From Burkholderiales bacterium (GTDB taxonomy: Bacteria; Pseudomonadota; Gammaproteobacteria; Burkholderiales; JAEUOS01): a stretch of 64,000 nt of DNA. The stretch spans positions 124,001 through 188,000 of the forward strand of contig JAEUOR010000010.1 in the NCBI GenBank assembly GCA_016790635.1, written 5' to 3'. The translations under genes and the position numbers were made by a program. This document shows positions 22,758-32,540 of the stretch, piece after piece (positions within the stretch are counted from its first letter, which is position 1; each line of letters starts with the position of its first letter). Below the pieces are notes generated by a model, which worked only from the letters and a program-made list of their open reading frames with translations, did no database searches and had not been told where the DNA came from.

Positions 22758-25493
22758 ATGGCTACCACCACCGTCGCCCAGTTCGCGCTGGAACTCAAGA
22801 TGCCGGATACGGCATTGATCGAACAGCTCTCCGCCGCCGGCGTCGACAAGGGCTCGCCCGGCGACGTTCTGACCGAGGCGGACAAGGCGCGCCTGCTCGA
22901 ATACCTGAGGCGCAGCCACGGCGCCGTGCCGGCCGAGAAGAAGAAGATCACGCTGACGCGCAAGCAGACCTCCGAGATCAAGCAGTCCGACTCGTCCGGC
23001 AAGGCGCGCACCATCCAGGTCGAGGTGCGCAAGAAGCGTGTGCTGGTGCAGCGCGACCCGCATGCCGAGGCCGCGGCTTCGGAACCCGAGGTCGAGGTCG
23101 AGTCCCCTGCCGCGCAAGTCGCTCCCGAGCCCGAGCCGGTGGTTGTGCCCGAGCCGGCGCCGGCGCCCGCTCCGGTCGCCGAAGCACCACCCGAGCCGGA
23201 ACCGCCGGCTGTCGAGGTTCCGGTCGCCGAGCCCGAAGTGCAAGCTGTTGCCGAACCGGAACCGCCGGCGGAAGCGGATCCCGCAGCCGCCCCGCAGCGC
23301 CCGATCAATGTGATTGACGAGAACCAGCGCCGGATTCGCGAGGCCGAGGCGGCGCGCGGCGCTGCGCTTCGCGAGCGCCAGGCAGCCGATGCCGCAGCGC
23401 GCCTGGAACGCGAACGCCGCGCCTTGGCCGATCGCGAACGGGCCGCGGCCGAAAAAGCTGCCGCCGAAGCGGCAGCGAGGTCTGCGTTGTCCGAAGGCAC
23501 CTTGCACAAGCCGGCGGCGAAGCCCGGCGATGAGAAGAAGTCCGCCAAGAAGCCGGCCAAGACCGCTGTTCTCGGGGCAGTCGCCTGGCAGGGCGACGAA
23601 GCCGCCAAAAAGCGTGCCATCAAGACCCGCGGTGACGTCGGTGGCGCCTCCGGTTGGCGCGGTCCCAAGCAGCGCCATGGACGCCAGTCGCATGCCGAAG
23701 AGGGCACTGCCTTTGCCGCGCCTGCCGAGGCGACTGTCCGCGAGGTCCATGTTCCCGAGACCATCACCGTGGGCGACCTGGCACACAAGATGTCGGTCAA
23801 GGCGGCCGAGGTCATCAAGGCGCTCATGAAGATGGGCCAGATGGTCACGATCAACCAGGTGCTGGACCAGGATACGGCCATGATCGTGGTCGAGGAGATG
23901 GGGCACCAGGCGATCGCCGCCAAGCTCGACGATCCCGAGGCGTTCCTGATCGAGACCGAAGCCAATCCGGACGCGAAGCCCGAGACGCGAGCCCCGGTGG
24001 TGACCGTGATGGGCCACGTCGATCACGGCAAGACTTCGCTCTTGGACCATATCCGCGCCACCCGCGTGGCAGCGGGCGAGGCCGGCGGAATCACCCAGCA
24101 CATCGGTGCCTACCACGTCGAGACCAGCAAGGGCATGATCACCTTCCTGGACACGCCGGGCCACGAGGCCTTCACGGCGATGCGCGCGCGCGGCGCCAAG
24201 GCCACCGATATCGTGATCCTGGTGGTCGCCGCCGACGACGGCGTCATGCCGCAGACCAAGGAGGCGATCGCCCACGCCAAGGCGGCGGGCGTGCCGATGG
24301 TAGTGGCGATCAACAAGATCGACAAGCCCGAAGCCAATCCCGAGCGTGTCACCCAGGAACTGGTCACCGAAGGGGTGATTCCCGAATCCTACGGTGGCGA
24401 CGCGCAGTTCGTGCCGGTATCGGCGCGCACCGGCCAGGGCATCGACCAGTTGCTTGACTCGGTGCTGCTGCAGGCCGAGGTGCTCGAGCTGACAGCGGTG
24501 CGCGATGCTCCCGCGAAGGGGCTGGTGATCGAATCGCGCCTGGACCGTGGCAAGGGTACGGTAGCCACCATCCTGGTGCAGTCCGGCACGCTCAAGCGCG
24601 GCGACATGGTCCTGGCCGGTTCGACCTATGGCAAGGTGCGGGCCATGCTCGACGAGACGGGGCGCTCGATCGCCGAAGCCGGGCCGTCGATTCCGGTCGA
24701 GATCCAGGGGCTGGCCGACGTGCCAGCTGCCGGTGAGGAGGTCATGGCCATCGCTGACGAGCGCAAGGCGCGCGAGATCGCATTGTTCCGGCAAGGGAAG
24801 TTCCGCGATGTCAAGCTGGCGCGTCAGTCGGCTGCCAAGCTGGAGAACATGCTCGAGCAGATGGGCGAGGGCGAGGTCAAGTCCCTGTCGCTGATTCTCA
24901 AGACCGATGTGCAGGGATCGCAGGAGGCGCTGGCGCAGGCGCTTGGCAAGCTTTCCACCGCCGAGGTGCGCGTGCAGATCGTGCATGCAGCCGTCGGCGG
25001 CATCAGCGATTCGGACGTCAACCTGGCGATCGCGTCGAAAGCCGTCATCATCGGCTTCAACGCGCGCGCCGACCAGTCCGTCAAGAAGCTGGCCGAGAGC
25101 AACGGCGTCGACATCCGCTACTACAACATCATCTACGACGCGGTCGATGAGATCAAGGCCGCGCTTTCCGGAATGCTGGCTCCCGAGCGCCGTGAGGAAG
25201 TCATCGGCGCAGTGGAGATCCGCGAGGTCTTTCGCATCACCAAGGTTGGCGCCGTGGCCGGCTGCATGGTCAAGGAAGGGCTGGTGCGGCGCGGCGCCTC
25301 GGTGCGACTCCTGCGCGACAACGTCGTCGTCTGGACCGGTGAACTCGATTCGCTCAAGCGGTTCAAGGACGACGTGCGCGAAGTCAAGGCCGGGTTCGAG
25401 TGCGGATTGTCGCTGCGCGGGTACAACGACATCGCGGTGGGAGACCAGTTGGAGATTTTCGAGGTCCAGGAAGTCGCCCGGGCACTTGCCTGA
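22758..25493 (+). CDS. infB: Translation initiation factor IF-2
   Basis: 911 residues. An IF2_N domain at the N-terminus is followed by a long Pro/Glu/Ala-rich charged linker and a second IF2_N domain ([26 protein letters not shown]). The GTPase domain has G1 GHVDHGKTS (about 417), G2 [11 protein letters not shown]3 DTPGHEAF, G4 NKID and G5 SARTGQG. The C-terminal domains bind fMet-tRNA. It positions initiator tRNA on the 30S subunit and hydrolyses GTP on 50S joining. In-frame internal starts could give a shorter isoform, as in E. coli, but I cannot assign one. Confidence 0.97.
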   Translation: MATTTVAQFALELKMPDTALIEQLSAAGVDKGSPGDVLTEADKARLLEYLRRSHGAVPAEKKKITLTRKQTSEIKQSDSSGKARTIQVEVRKKRVLVQRDPHAEAAASEPEVEVESPAAQVAPEPEPVVVPEPAPAPAPVAEAPPEPEPPAVEVPVAEPEVQAVAEPEPPAEADPAAAPQRPINVIDENQRRIREAEAARGAALRERQAADAAARLERERRALADRERAAAEKAAAEAAARSALSEGTLHKPAAKPGDEKKSAKKPAKTAVLGAVAWQGDEAAKKRAIKTRGDVGGASGWRGPKQRHGRQSHAEEGTAFAAPAEATVREVHVPETITVGDLAHKMSVKAAEVIKALMKMGQMVTINQVLDQDTAMIVVEEMGHQAIAAKLDDPEAFLIETEANPDAKPETRAPVVTVMGHVDHGKTSLLDHIRATRVAAGEAGGITQHIGAYHVETSKGMITFLDTPGHEAFTAMRARGAKATDIVILVVAADDGVMPQTKEAIAHAKAAGVPMVVAINKIDKPEANPERVTQELVTEGVIPESYGGDAQFVPVSARTGQGIDQLLDSVLLQAEVLELTAVRDAPAKGLVIESRLDRGKGTVATILVQSGTLKRGDMVLAGSTYGKVRAMLDETGRSIAEAGPSIPVEIQGLADVPAAGEEVMAIADERKAREIALFRQGKFRDVKLARQSAAKLENMLEQMGEGEVKSLSLILKTDVQGSQEALAQALGKLSTAEVRVQIVHAAVGGISDSDVNLAIASKAVIIGFNARADQSVKKLAESNGVDIRYYNIIYDAVDEIKAALSGMLAPERREEVIGAVEIREVFRITKVGAVAGCMVKEGLVRRGASVRLLRDNVVVWTGELDSLKRFKDDVREVKAGFECGLSLRGYNDIAVGDQLEIFEVQEVARALA

Positions 25494-25506
25494 CCGGCGG
25501 GAATCA

Positions 25507-25884
25507 ATGGCGACGCGCCACCAGAACCGCGGATTCGGTCGCAGCGAGCGCGTCGCCGAGCAGATTCGTCGCGACCTCGCCGAGATCATCAGGAGCGAAC
25601 TCAAGGATCCCCGCGTCGGCATGATCAGCCTGACCGCGGTCGAGGTCACGCCGGACTACGCCCATGCCACGGTCTACTTCACTTCGATGACCGATCAATC
25701 GGAACTGGCCGGAATCGAGAAGGGACTGAAGCGCGCGAGCGGATTCCTGCGTGCCGAGCTGGGCAAGCGAATCCGCATCCACCAGTTGCCCGAGTTGCAC
25801 TTTCGTTTCGACAGCAGCCTCACGCGCGGCATCGAATTGACACGCCTGATCGACGCGGCCAACGCCACACGGGCCGGCGATTGA
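25507..25884 (+). CDS. rbfA: Ribosome-binding factor A
   Basis: 125 residues from the ATG at 25507, 13 bases after infB; the open frame extends further upstream but only as an infB shadow. The KH-like fold is recognisable: [65 protein letters not shown]. RbfA helps mature the 5' end of 16S rRNA in the 30S subunit and supports cold adaptation. Confidence 0.96.
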   Translation: MATRHQNRGFGRSERVAEQIRRDLAEIIRSELKDPRVGMISLTAVEVTPDYAHATVYFTSMTDQSELAGIEKGLKRASGFLRAELGKRIRIHQLPELHFRFDSSLTRGIELTRLIDAANATRAGD

Positions 25885-26777
25885 GTCTGCGTACGCCGCG
25901 TCGGCGGTTGAATGGTGTGCTGCTGATCGACAAGCCTGCCGGAATCACCTCGAACGCCTGCCTGGGCATCGTCAAGCGTCTCTTCAATGCCGACAAGGCC
26001 GGCCATACCGGAACGCTGGATCCGTTCGCGACCGGTTTGCTGCCGGTCGCGCTAGGCGAGGCTGCCAAGTTCTCGCAGGGGCTCCTGGAGGCCGACAAGA
26101 CCTACCAAGGCGTCATGCGCCTGGGCGTCACGACCGCGACCGGCGACCCCGAAGGCGAAGTGCTTGCCACCCGGCCGGTGGAGGTGTCCGATGAGGATGT
26201 GCGCGTCGCGCTGCGGCAATTTGTCGGGGTCATCCAGCAAGTGCCGCCGATGCACTCTGCACTCAAGCGTGGGGGGCGGCCGTTGTACGCCTACGCGCGT
26301 GCCGGCATCGAGGTCGAACGCGAGGCGCGCACGGTGCGCATTGATGCACTCGAATGGATTGGCCGCGATGGCGATGCGGTAAGTTTTCGGGTCGTGTGCA
26401 GCAAGGGTACCTATGTGCGCACGCTCGCGGAAGACATCGGCGCGCGGCTGGGATGCGGGGCCCATCTCGCGGCGCTCCGGCGCGAGCAGGTCGGCCCGTT
26501 GGGGCTGGGCGGGGCAGTCTCGCTTGCGCACATCGAGTCGCTCGACCCCGCGGCGCGCGACGCATGCGTTCTACCGGTCGATTCCCTGGTGCAGCCGCTG
26601 CCGCGACTGGTGCTGGCGGCAGACCTCGCGCGACGCCTGTGCCTGGGCCAGCGCATTCCTGTCGACGCGGCCGATGTCGCGGCAGCGCGCGCCTACGCGG
26701 AGGATGGGTGCTTCCTCGGCGTGGTGCGCATCGCCGGCGGCGTGGCGCACCCGACACGTCTCATCGGCGGAGCCTGA
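25881..26777 (+). CDS. truB: tRNA pseudouridine-55 synthase
   Basis: 298 residues from a TTG start that overlaps the rbfA stop (TTGA). TruB makes pseudouridine 55 in the T-loop of tRNAs. Visible signatures are [14 protein letters not shown], the catalytic [15 protein letters not shown] (Asp47), [10 protein letters not shown] and [15 protein letters not shown], followed by a C-terminal PUA-like region. It closes the rimP operon; the next gene is convergent. Confidence 0.96.
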   Translation: MSLRTPRRRLNGVLLIDKPAGITSNACLGIVKRLFNADKAGHTGTLDPFATGLLPVALGEAAKFSQGLLEADKTYQGVMRLGVTTATGDPEGEVLATRPVEVSDEDVRVALRQFVGVIQQVPPMHSALKRGGRPLYAYARAGIEVEREARTVRIDALEWIGRDGDAVSFRVVCSKGTYVRTLAEDIGARLGCGAHLAALRREQVGPLGLGGAVSLAHIESLDPAARDACVLPVDSLVQPLPRLVLAADLARRLCLGQRIPVDAADVAAARAYAEDGCFLGVVRIAGGVAHPTRLIGGA

Positions 26778-26801
26778 TGCGGTCGGCACCTGCCGCGGCA
26801 G

Positions 26802-27185
26802 TTACGCGGCGCCGATGAACCGCTCGAGGATGCGCGTCAGCTCCGCGCCGCGCAGAGGCTTGACCAGGTAATCGTCGGCGCCCGCGGCCAGGCATTCGTC
26901 GCGCGCCCGCTGATCAGCGTGGGCCGACAGGCCGATGATCCTGACACCTGGCGAGGCTGCCTCGGCGCGTATTGCCCGTATCGCCTCAAGTCCGCTCATG
27001 ACCGGCATTTCCAGGTCCATGAGGATCACCGAGAGCGCACTATTCCTGGCGCAGGCCAAGGCCTGGGCGCCGTCTTCCGCCTGATGCACGGTGAAGCCAG
27101 CGCGCTTGAGCATCAGGGAGGCAAGCTTGCGGCTGTCCTCATTGTCGTCGGCGGCGAGCGCCTCGCGTCCGGCCCACGCGCTCAT
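26802..27185 (-). CDS. Stand-alone receiver-domain protein
   Basis: 127 residues, receiver only: acidic residues DDNEDSRK, phospho-acceptor Asp in VILMDLEMPVMSG, Ser in GLSAHAD and Lys in DYLVKPLRG. The sequence resembles the receivers found at the ends of hybrid kinases more than CheY. Its ATG overlaps the hemH stop (ATGA), so it is read as the third gene of an hrcA-hemH unit. No kinase lies next to it and its partner is unknown. Confidence 0.88.
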   Translation of the reverse strand: MSAWAGREALAADDNEDSRKLASLMLKRAGFTVHQAEDGAQALACARNSALSVILMDLEMPVMSGLEAIRAIRAEAASPGVRIIGLSAHADQRARDECLAAGADDYLVKPLRGAELTRILERFIGAA

Positions 27186-28273
27186 TGGCTCGCCCCCAGC
27201 GCCAGCGCGCGCCGCCGCGCGAGGTCCAGGTCGGCCGCCGTGGGTTCGGGACGTGAGAGTGCCGAGACATGCGGTGCGACGATTTCGGCCAAGGCATGCA
27301 ACCAGGCGTCGTTCTCATTCAGGCATGGCACGTAGGTGAATCTGCCGCCGCCGGCGGCAACAAAGGTTTCGCGGGCTTCGATGGCGATCTCCTCCAGGGT
27401 TTCCAGGCAGTCGGCGACAAACCCGGGGCAGATCACGTCGACGCGCCCGGTGCGTGCGCGTCCCAGTTCTGCCAGTGTGTCGACGGTGTACGGGGTGAGC
27501 CAGGGCGTGCGGCCAAAGCGCGACTGGAAGCACACCCGCCAGGCCTCCGGAGCGAGACCCAGGGAGTCGGCCAATAGCCGGGCGGTCTTGTGGCATTCGC
27601 AATGGTAGGGATCGCCGCGCTCCAGGGTGTAGCGGGGCAGGCCGTGAAAACTCATGACCAGCACATCGGGTCGCCCGCCTTCACGTTCCCAGTGCGCAAG
27701 CAGCGACGCGGCAAGCGCCGCGATGTAGCGTGGGTGATCGTGGAAATTGCGCACGAAATCGATGCCCGGGAGATTGCGCTGCCGAGCACTCCAGGCCGCG
27801 ACCGCATCGAAGGTGCTGGCAGTGGTCGACGCGGCGTACTGCGGGTAGAGCGGTACGACGATCATGCGGTCGCAGCCTTTCGCCAGCAGGGCGTCGAGGC
27901 CCTCTGCGATTGAAGGGGAACCATAGCGCATCGCATAAGCGACCTCGATACCGCGCAGGCCGCGCGCGCCCAGGTAACCGGTCAACATGGTGGCCTGGCG
28001 GGCGGTATGCACCTTGAGGGGCGATCCTTGGTCGGTCCAGATGGATCGGTACTTGGCAGCCGAGCGGGCCGGCCGGAAGGGAAGGATGATGAGATTGAGT
28101 ATCAGCCACCAAAGCAGCCGCGGAATTTCCACCACGCGGGAATCCGACAGGAACTGCCGCAGATAGCGTCGCAGGGCGGGCGCGTCCGGCGCGTCCGGCG
28201 TGCCGAGGTTGGTGATGAGCACCCCGAGGCGGGGCGCGCTGCCGTGGCGGTACTCGGCGCGGTTGGCGGGCAT
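27182..28273 (-). CDS. hemH: Ferrochelatase
   Basis: 363 residues. It inserts ferrous iron into protoporphyrin IX, the last step of heme synthesis. Family features are LGVLITNLGTPDAP, YRSIWTDQGSPL, VVPLYPQYAASTT, the catalytic His in VMSFHGLP, and CPGFVADCLETLEEIA. It lies four bases after hrcA on the same strand, a pairing common in betaproteobacteria. The upstream frame starts directly with the family N-terminus. Confidence 0.96.
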   Translation of the reverse strand: MPANRAEYRHGSAPRLGVLITNLGTPDAPDAPALRRYLRQFLSDSRVVEIPRLLWWLILNLIILPFRPARSAAKYRSIWTDQGSPLKVHTARQATMLTGYLGARGLRGIEVAYAMRYGSPSIAEGLDALLAKGCDRMIVVPLYPQYAASTTASTFDAVAAWSARQRNLPGIDFVRNFHDHPRYIAALAASLLAHWEREGGRPDVLVMSFHGLPRYTLERGDPYHCECHKTARLLADSLGLAPEAWRVCFQSRFGRTPWLTPYTVDTLAELGRARTGRVDVICPGFVADCLETLEEIAIEARETFVAAGGGRFTYVPCLNENDAWLHALAEIVAPHVSALSRPEPTAADLDLARRRALALGASQ

Positions 28274-28277
28274 GCGC

Positions 28278-29309
28278 CTAGCGACCGGGTTCGCCGTGGC
28301 CTGACAATGCCGAAGACAGCAGGCGCGCGGTGATGTCGACGATCGGAATCACCCGCTCATATGCCATGCGCGTCGGTCCAATCACGCCTAATGTGCCGAC
28401 GATGCGCCCGTCGACTTCGTAAGGGGCGGTAACCACGCTCATTTCGTCGAGCGGCACCAGCGTCGACTCGCCGCCGATGAAGATCTGCACGCCCTCGGCG
28501 CGACCTGAAATTTCGAGCAGTTGCATGAGGCCGGTCTTGTGCTCGAACATGTCGAACAGACGCCGCAGGCGCTCCATGTCGGAAGACAGGTCGGCCACGT
28601 CGAGCAGGTTTTTTTCTCCGGACAGCACGTAGCGGTCGCCGCTGTCGGCCAACGCCTGGCCGCCGGCCTCGACGGCAGCCTGGGTCAGGCGCATGATGTC
28701 CTCGCGCAGCTCGCGCAGTTCGTCGCGGACGCGGGTGCGGATTTCGTCGAACTCGACCCCAGCGTAGTGCTGGTTGATGAAGTTGGCCGCCTCGATGAGC
28801 TGCGATTGCGTGTACGGCCGATCCGTGAACAGGATGCGGTTCTGCACATCGCCGTTGGGAGTGACCAGGATGAGCAGGATGCGCTTTTCCGACAAGTTGA
28901 GAAACTCGAGATGGCGAAATGCGGTCTGGCGCTTGGGCGCCATGACCACGCCGGCGAAGTGCGACAGTTCGGACAGCAACTGCGCGGCGCTGCTGATGAC
29001 GCGTTGCGGCTGGTCCGGCACGAGGTGGCCGCGCATTTCCGCCGTCGCGGCTTCGTCCAGCGGCCGTACCGTCATCAGGGTATCGACGAAAAGCCGGTAG
29101 CCGCGCGGCGTGGGAACCCGGCCCGCCGACGTGTGCGGGCTCGCAATGAAGCCCAGGTCCTCCAGGTCGGCCATCACGTTGCGGATGGTCGCCGGCGAAA
29201 GGTCCAATCCCGAAAATCGCGACAGCGCCCGCGAGCCGACCGGCTGGCCATCGGCGATGTAGCGCTCCACCAGGGTCTTGAGGAGCGTGCGGGCGCGCTG
29301 ATCGAGCAT
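28278..29309 (-). CDS. hrcA: Heat-inducible transcription repressor HrcA
   Basis: 343 residues. The N-terminal winged helix ([21 protein letters not shown] and [19 protein letters not shown]) is followed by the characteristic [19 protein letters not shown] and a C-terminal GAF-like domain with [26 protein letters not shown]. HrcA represses groESL and related heat-shock genes at the CIRCE element. I see no CIRCE repeat upstream of this gene, so it is probably not self-regulated here. It is divergent to the binding-protein gene at 29400. Confidence 0.96.
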   Translation of the reverse strand: MLDQRARTLLKTLVERYIADGQPVGSRALSRFSGLDLSPATIRNVMADLEDLGFIASPHTSAGRVPTPRGYRLFVDTLMTVRPLDEAATAEMRGHLVPDQPQRVISSAAQLLSELSHFAGVVMAPKRQTAFRHLEFLNLSEKRILLILVTPNGDVQNRILFTDRPYTQSQLIEAANFINQHYAGVEFDEIRTRVRDELRELREDIMRLTQAAVEAGGQALADSGDRYVLSGEKNLLDVADLSSDMERLRRLFDMFEHKTGLMQLLEISGRAEGVQIFIGGESTLVPLDEMSVVTAPYEVDGRIVGTLGVIGPTRMAYERVIPIVDITARLLSSALSGHGEPGR

Positions 29310-29399
29310 CAGTTGATTCTAGCCAATCCGGGACTGTTGCCGGCGGCTGCCGGACGGTAATATCGGCTTCCCCGAACGGTTTTCCTTGAAGGAGATGGC

Positions 29400-30377
29400 A
29401 TGTTGAACCGACCTCTCACCGCCTGGCTGGCGCTGGTCCTGGGTTTTGCCGGTACGGCCGTGAGCGCCCAGGGCTACCCGAACCGGCCGATCACGCTGAT
29501 CGCCCCTTTTGCCGCCGGCGGCGATAGCGACCTGGCTGGGCGCAACCTGGCCGCCGCAGCTGCAAAGTTCATGGGGCAACCGCTGGTGGTGCAGAACGTC
29601 GTGGGCGCCTCGGGCACGATCGGCTCGATGCGCGTGCGCACCAGTGCTCCGGACGGGTACACCCTGCTCATCGCGCGCGGCGGATCGCAGGCGATCACCC
29701 CGGCGCTCGACAGCAAGACCCCGTACAAATGGAACGAATTCAGCATGCTCTCGCTGCTGGAATTCAATCCGGTGGTGTGCGTGGTCAAGGGTGATTCTCC
29801 GCACCGCACTCTCAAGGATCTGCTGGATGCCCTCAAGGCGCAGCCGGGCAAGCTCAACTATGCGACGGCAGGACCCGGCACGACGCAGCACCTGGCGGTC
29901 GAGGTGATGATGCGTGCGGTCAACCTGCCGTCGAGCTCGGCCGAGATGATCGGCTACAAGGGCGGGGGTGAAGCGACGGCGGCGGTCCTGTCCGGACAGG
30001 TTCAGTTCCTGTGCAACAACCTGACCACCCTGGGCGGACAGATCAAGGGTGGTGCGATGCGCGCCTTGCTAACGACCACCGCCGAACGCTTGAAGGAATA
30101 CCCGGATATCCCGACGGCGCGTGAATCGGGAGTCGCTCCCCTGGAGCAGGTGATGGGATGGAGCGGGCTATACGGACCGCCGGGCCTGCCCTCTGAAGTG
30201 ACGGCCAAGTGGGCCGATGTACTGCGGCGACTGGCGCAGGACCCGGAGTGGCTCAAGGGCAACGCCGGATTTGGCGGCATTCCCGCGATCCGGTCCTCGG
30301 CCGAAACCGAAAAATTCGCGCGCGAGCAATATGAGCTCTACGAGCGTCTCGGGACCGCCCTCAACTTGCGCAAGTAG
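29400..30377 (+). CDS. Bug/TctC-family tripartite transporter substrate-binding protein
   Basis: 325 residues with a signal peptide of about 23 residues (cut after AVSA). The mature protein starts QGYPNRPITLIAPFAAGGDSDLAGR, the standard Bug signature, and has GASGTIGSMRV and YTLLIA. Such proteins bind carboxylates or other small organic anions in the periplasm and usually serve TctAB permeases. None is encoded nearby, which is typical of the orphan Bug proteins abundant in Burkholderiales. A strong site (GAAGGAGATGGC) precedes the ATG. The ligand cannot be predicted. Confidence 0.93.
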   Translation: MLNRPLTAWLALVLGFAGTAVSAQGYPNRPITLIAPFAAGGDSDLAGRNLAAAAAKFMGQPLVVQNVVGASGTIGSMRVRTSAPDGYTLLIARGGSQAITPALDSKTPYKWNEFSMLSLLEFNPVVCVVKGDSPHRTLKDLLDALKAQPGKLNYATAGPGTTQHLAVEVMMRAVNLPSSSAEMIGYKGGGEATAAVLSGQVQFLCNNLTTLGGQIKGGAMRALLTTTAERLKEYPDIPTARESGVAPLEQVMGWSGLYGPPGLPSEVTAKWADVLRRLAQDPEWLKGNAGFGGIPAIRSSAETEKFAREQYELYERLGTALNLRK

Positions 30378-30385
30378 CAAGCATC

Positions 30386-30826
30386 TCAAGGAGGCACGGC
30401 GACCAGTCGCACGGAAAGCCCCGCCAGCGGCGGCTGGGCGATCGGTGCGACATGTGCTGGGTGAAAAATCGCGAGCGCCGCGTCTGACTCCCACACGAGC
30501 TTGAGCGGCAGGGTACGCTGACCTGTCCACATCGCGCCGAGCGCATCGCCGCTCTCGGTGGCGAACACCGTTCCACCCGGGCCGAAGCGTCCGCCGCTGA
30601 CCGTGACGCGCGTCGCCAGCCGGTCGGTGCTTGCGCAGGCTTCCTGCTCCTGCACGGCGCGTACGTCGCCCGCAGCCGCCGCCACGCTTTGCACCGGGAG
30701 CGATTGACAGTCCGGCTCGCGCCATTGGCCATACCAGCCCAGGACGAGCGCCGCTGCGATCGCAGCGAAACCCAGCGTGACGCCGAGGAACGCCGCGTTG
30801 TTCGCGTTCGTAAGGCGAATTCTCAA
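30386..30826 (-). CDS. Hypothetical single-pass membrane protein
   Basis: I do not recognise this protein. The frame has one clear membrane segment (AAFLGVTLGFAAIAAALVLGW) close to the N-terminus, followed by a periplasmic-looking tail of about 110 residues with two cysteines. I chose a TTG at 30826, which gives 146 residues and avoids a 77-base overlap with the upstream gene. An ATG at 30943 would give 185 residues with a basic N-terminus. It lies downstream of the gene at 30867 on the same strand and faces the Bug gene tail to tail. Confidence 0.5.
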   Translation of the reverse strand: MRIRLTNANNAAFLGVTLGFAAIAAALVLGWYGQWREPDCQSLPVQSVAAAAGDVRAVQEQEACASTDRLATRVTVSGGRFGPGGTVFATESGDALGAMWTGQRTLPLKLVWESDAALAIFHPAHVAPIAQPPLAGLSVRLVAVPP

Positions 30827-30866
30827 TGGTGAATGCGCCGTGTCATGGAGCGAACGGGTGGTGCGC

Positions 30867-31268
30867 TCAAGGGCTTGCCGGGTTCTGCGCGGCGGGCGGC
30901 ATGGGCGCGGGCGGAAGGTCGGCGATGGCGCGAAAAACGCCACGCAGTTCGTTCTGCGTGGCAGGCGCGAAGGCGATGTCGAAGACCTCCTGCGGATTCA
31001 TGTAGAGCCGGACGCCGGCATGACCGTCGGGAAGGTTGAACAGTCCCAGCCCGGCGATCGGGATGGCCTCGTCCAGAAAGAAGTCCTTGCTCGGATCGTC
31101 CATGCGCTTTTGCATCACCGCGCCCAGGAGGTGCGATATCGCCGCGTGATTGAAGACCACGGTCTGCGTGTTGCCGCGGGCGTCGAGCAGGTTGACCTCG
31201 AGGGTGCGGCTGGCACCGTCGCGCAGCGCGCTCTCGATGGCCACAGCGTTGAATTTGGGGCGGTTCAT
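30867..31268 (-). CDS. Hypothetical protein
   Basis: 133 residues with no recognised family. It reads as a soluble protein with mixed helix and strand (for example VFNHAAISHLLGAVMQKRMDD and GLGLFNLPDGHAGVRLYMNPQ) and a Pro/Ala-rich C-terminus. There is no signal peptide or membrane segment. It is probably co-transcribed with the membrane protein that follows, and is divergent to the periplasmic binding protein at 31362. Confidence 0.6.
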   Translation of the reverse strand: MNRPKFNAVAIESALRDGASRTLEVNLLDARGNTQTVVFNHAAISHLLGAVMQKRMDDPSKDFFLDEAIPIAGLGLFNLPDGHAGVRLYMNPQEVFDIAFAPATQNELRGVFRAIADLPPAPMPPAAQNPASP

Positions 31269-31361
31269 GGCAATCCATGCGAAGAATGGTCAGGCACGAA
31301 TTGTCGCATTCCGGCGCCATGGCCGAGTTATGATGGTCGCTTTTCCAGGGGCGGGAAGTCG

Positions 31362-32489
31362 ATGAGATTCGTGCTCTTCTGCTTGCAGATTGTGGCAGCG
31401 GGACTGGCCTGGCCGGCACTCGCGCAGGCGCCGGCCGGCGCTGACCTCGTGGTGGTGCAAAGTGCCGGCATTACCGGGCCGGTCGCAGGTTCCGTGGCCG
31501 AGATGACGCGCGGCGCGCGGCTTTTTCTGGACAGCGTCAATGCCGCCGGTGGAATCCTCGGCCGCCGCATCAATCTCATCTCTCTGGACGACAGGTTCGA
31601 TCCCAAGCTGACTGCCGAGAATGCCAGGAAGGCACTGGTCGAAAACGCGCCGCTGGCCTTCTTCGCGGTGCGCGGAACGCCGCATACCGAGGCACTCATG
31701 GGTGTCGCCGGCCCTGCGGGTGTTCCGGTGATCGCGCCGTCCACCGGCGCCTTGCTGCTGCATCAGCCGGTCAACCCGCTCATCTTCAACGTGCGCGCGA
31801 AGTACCAGACCGAGGTCGAGAAGGCGATCGAACATCTTCACTCGGTGGGCGTGCGTGAGATCGGCATCGTGCATGTCAATGACTCTTTCGGTCGCGACGG
31901 CCTCGAGGGCTTTACCCGCAAGATGGCGCAACTCGGGCTCAAGCCGGCGGTCACGGTGGTCTATGAGCGAACGCTGGTGGAGATGGTCAAACCTGCCGAG
32001 GAAGTGTTGAAGGCTTCTCCACAGGCGGTCATGCTGATTGCCTCTGGCAAGAATGCAGCCGATCTGGTCAACCGGGTGCGCGCGGCTTCGGGTACGTCGC
32101 AATTCGTCGCGATTTCCAACAACAGCGCGAAGTCCTTCATCAAGGATCTGGGCGCGAATGCGCGTGGCGTCTTGGTGACGCAGGTGTTTCCCAATCCGGC
32201 CAGCTCGGGCGCCGCGATTGCGCGCGAGATGAGGAAGCTCGCCGCAGGCAAGGGCGACGTCGTGCTGTCGCACGCGGGAATGGAAGGCTTCGCCGCGGCG
32301 AAAGTCCTTGTCGAAGGGCTACGCCGGGCCGGTCGCAACCCGACGCGCGCCACGCTGGTGGCTGCGCTCGAAGGATTGCGTGACTTCGATCTGGGCGGTT
32401 TGTCGATCTCCTACGGGCCGCGCGACCGAACCGGCGTCGAATACGTCGAGATGAGCATCATCGACGCACGCGGCGAATTCATGCAGTAG
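31362..32489 (+). CDS. ABC transporter periplasmic binding protein, branched-chain amino acid type
   Basis: 375 residues from the ATG at 31362, which begins a typical signal peptide (MRFVLFCLQIVAAGLAWPALAQA). The frame is open far upstream but without family sequence. The mature part is a type I periplasmic binding fold (Peripla_BP_6/LivJ): GITGPVAGSVAEMTRGARLFLDSVNAAGGILGR, VPVIAPSTGA, VHVNDSFGRDGLEGF and SHAGMEGFAAAKVLVEGLRRAG. Such proteins bind amino acids, amides or aromatic compounds. No Liv permease or ATPase genes are adjacent, so the ligand and transporter are unknown. Confidence 0.9.
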   Translation: MRFVLFCLQIVAAGLAWPALAQAPAGADLVVVQSAGITGPVAGSVAEMTRGARLFLDSVNAAGGILGRRINLISLDDRFDPKLTAENARKALVENAPLAFFAVRGTPHTEALMGVAGPAGVPVIAPSTGALLLHQPVNPLIFNVRAKYQTEVEKAIEHLHSVGVREIGIVHVNDSFGRDGLEGFTRKMAQLGLKPAVTVVYERTLVEMVKPAEEVLKASPQAVMLIASGKNAADLVNRVRAASGTSQFVAISNNSAKSFIKDLGANARGVLVTQVFPNPASSGAAIAREMRKLAAGKGDVVLSHAGMEGFAAAKVLVEGLRRAGRNPTRATLVAALEGLRDFDLGGLSISYGPRDRTGVEYVEMSIIDARGEFMQ

Positions 32490-32506
32490 GCCTCAGCCGT
32501 TGTGCG

Positions 32507-32532
32507 CCGCGACCGCCCCGGGGCGGTCGCGG
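32507..32532. terminator. Perfect palindrome between convergent genes
   Basis: Thirteen bases, CCGCGACCGCCCC, are followed at once by their exact complement. The palindrome lies between the stops of the binding protein and ilvD and could form a strong hairpin in either transcript. There is no T-run, so it is a hairpin-type end signal rather than a classical terminator. Confidence 0.5.
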
Positions 32533-32540
32533 TGTCCCGC

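Noticed and set aside
21290..25649. Long minus-strand frames opposite nusA and infB (460 and 979 codons)
   Set aside because: Mirror images of strongly conserved genes; Arg/Gly/Leu-rich and unlike any family.
29310..29399. CIRCE operator between hrcA and the Bug gene
   Set aside because: No TTAGCACTC-N9-GAGTGCTAA-like dyad is visible.
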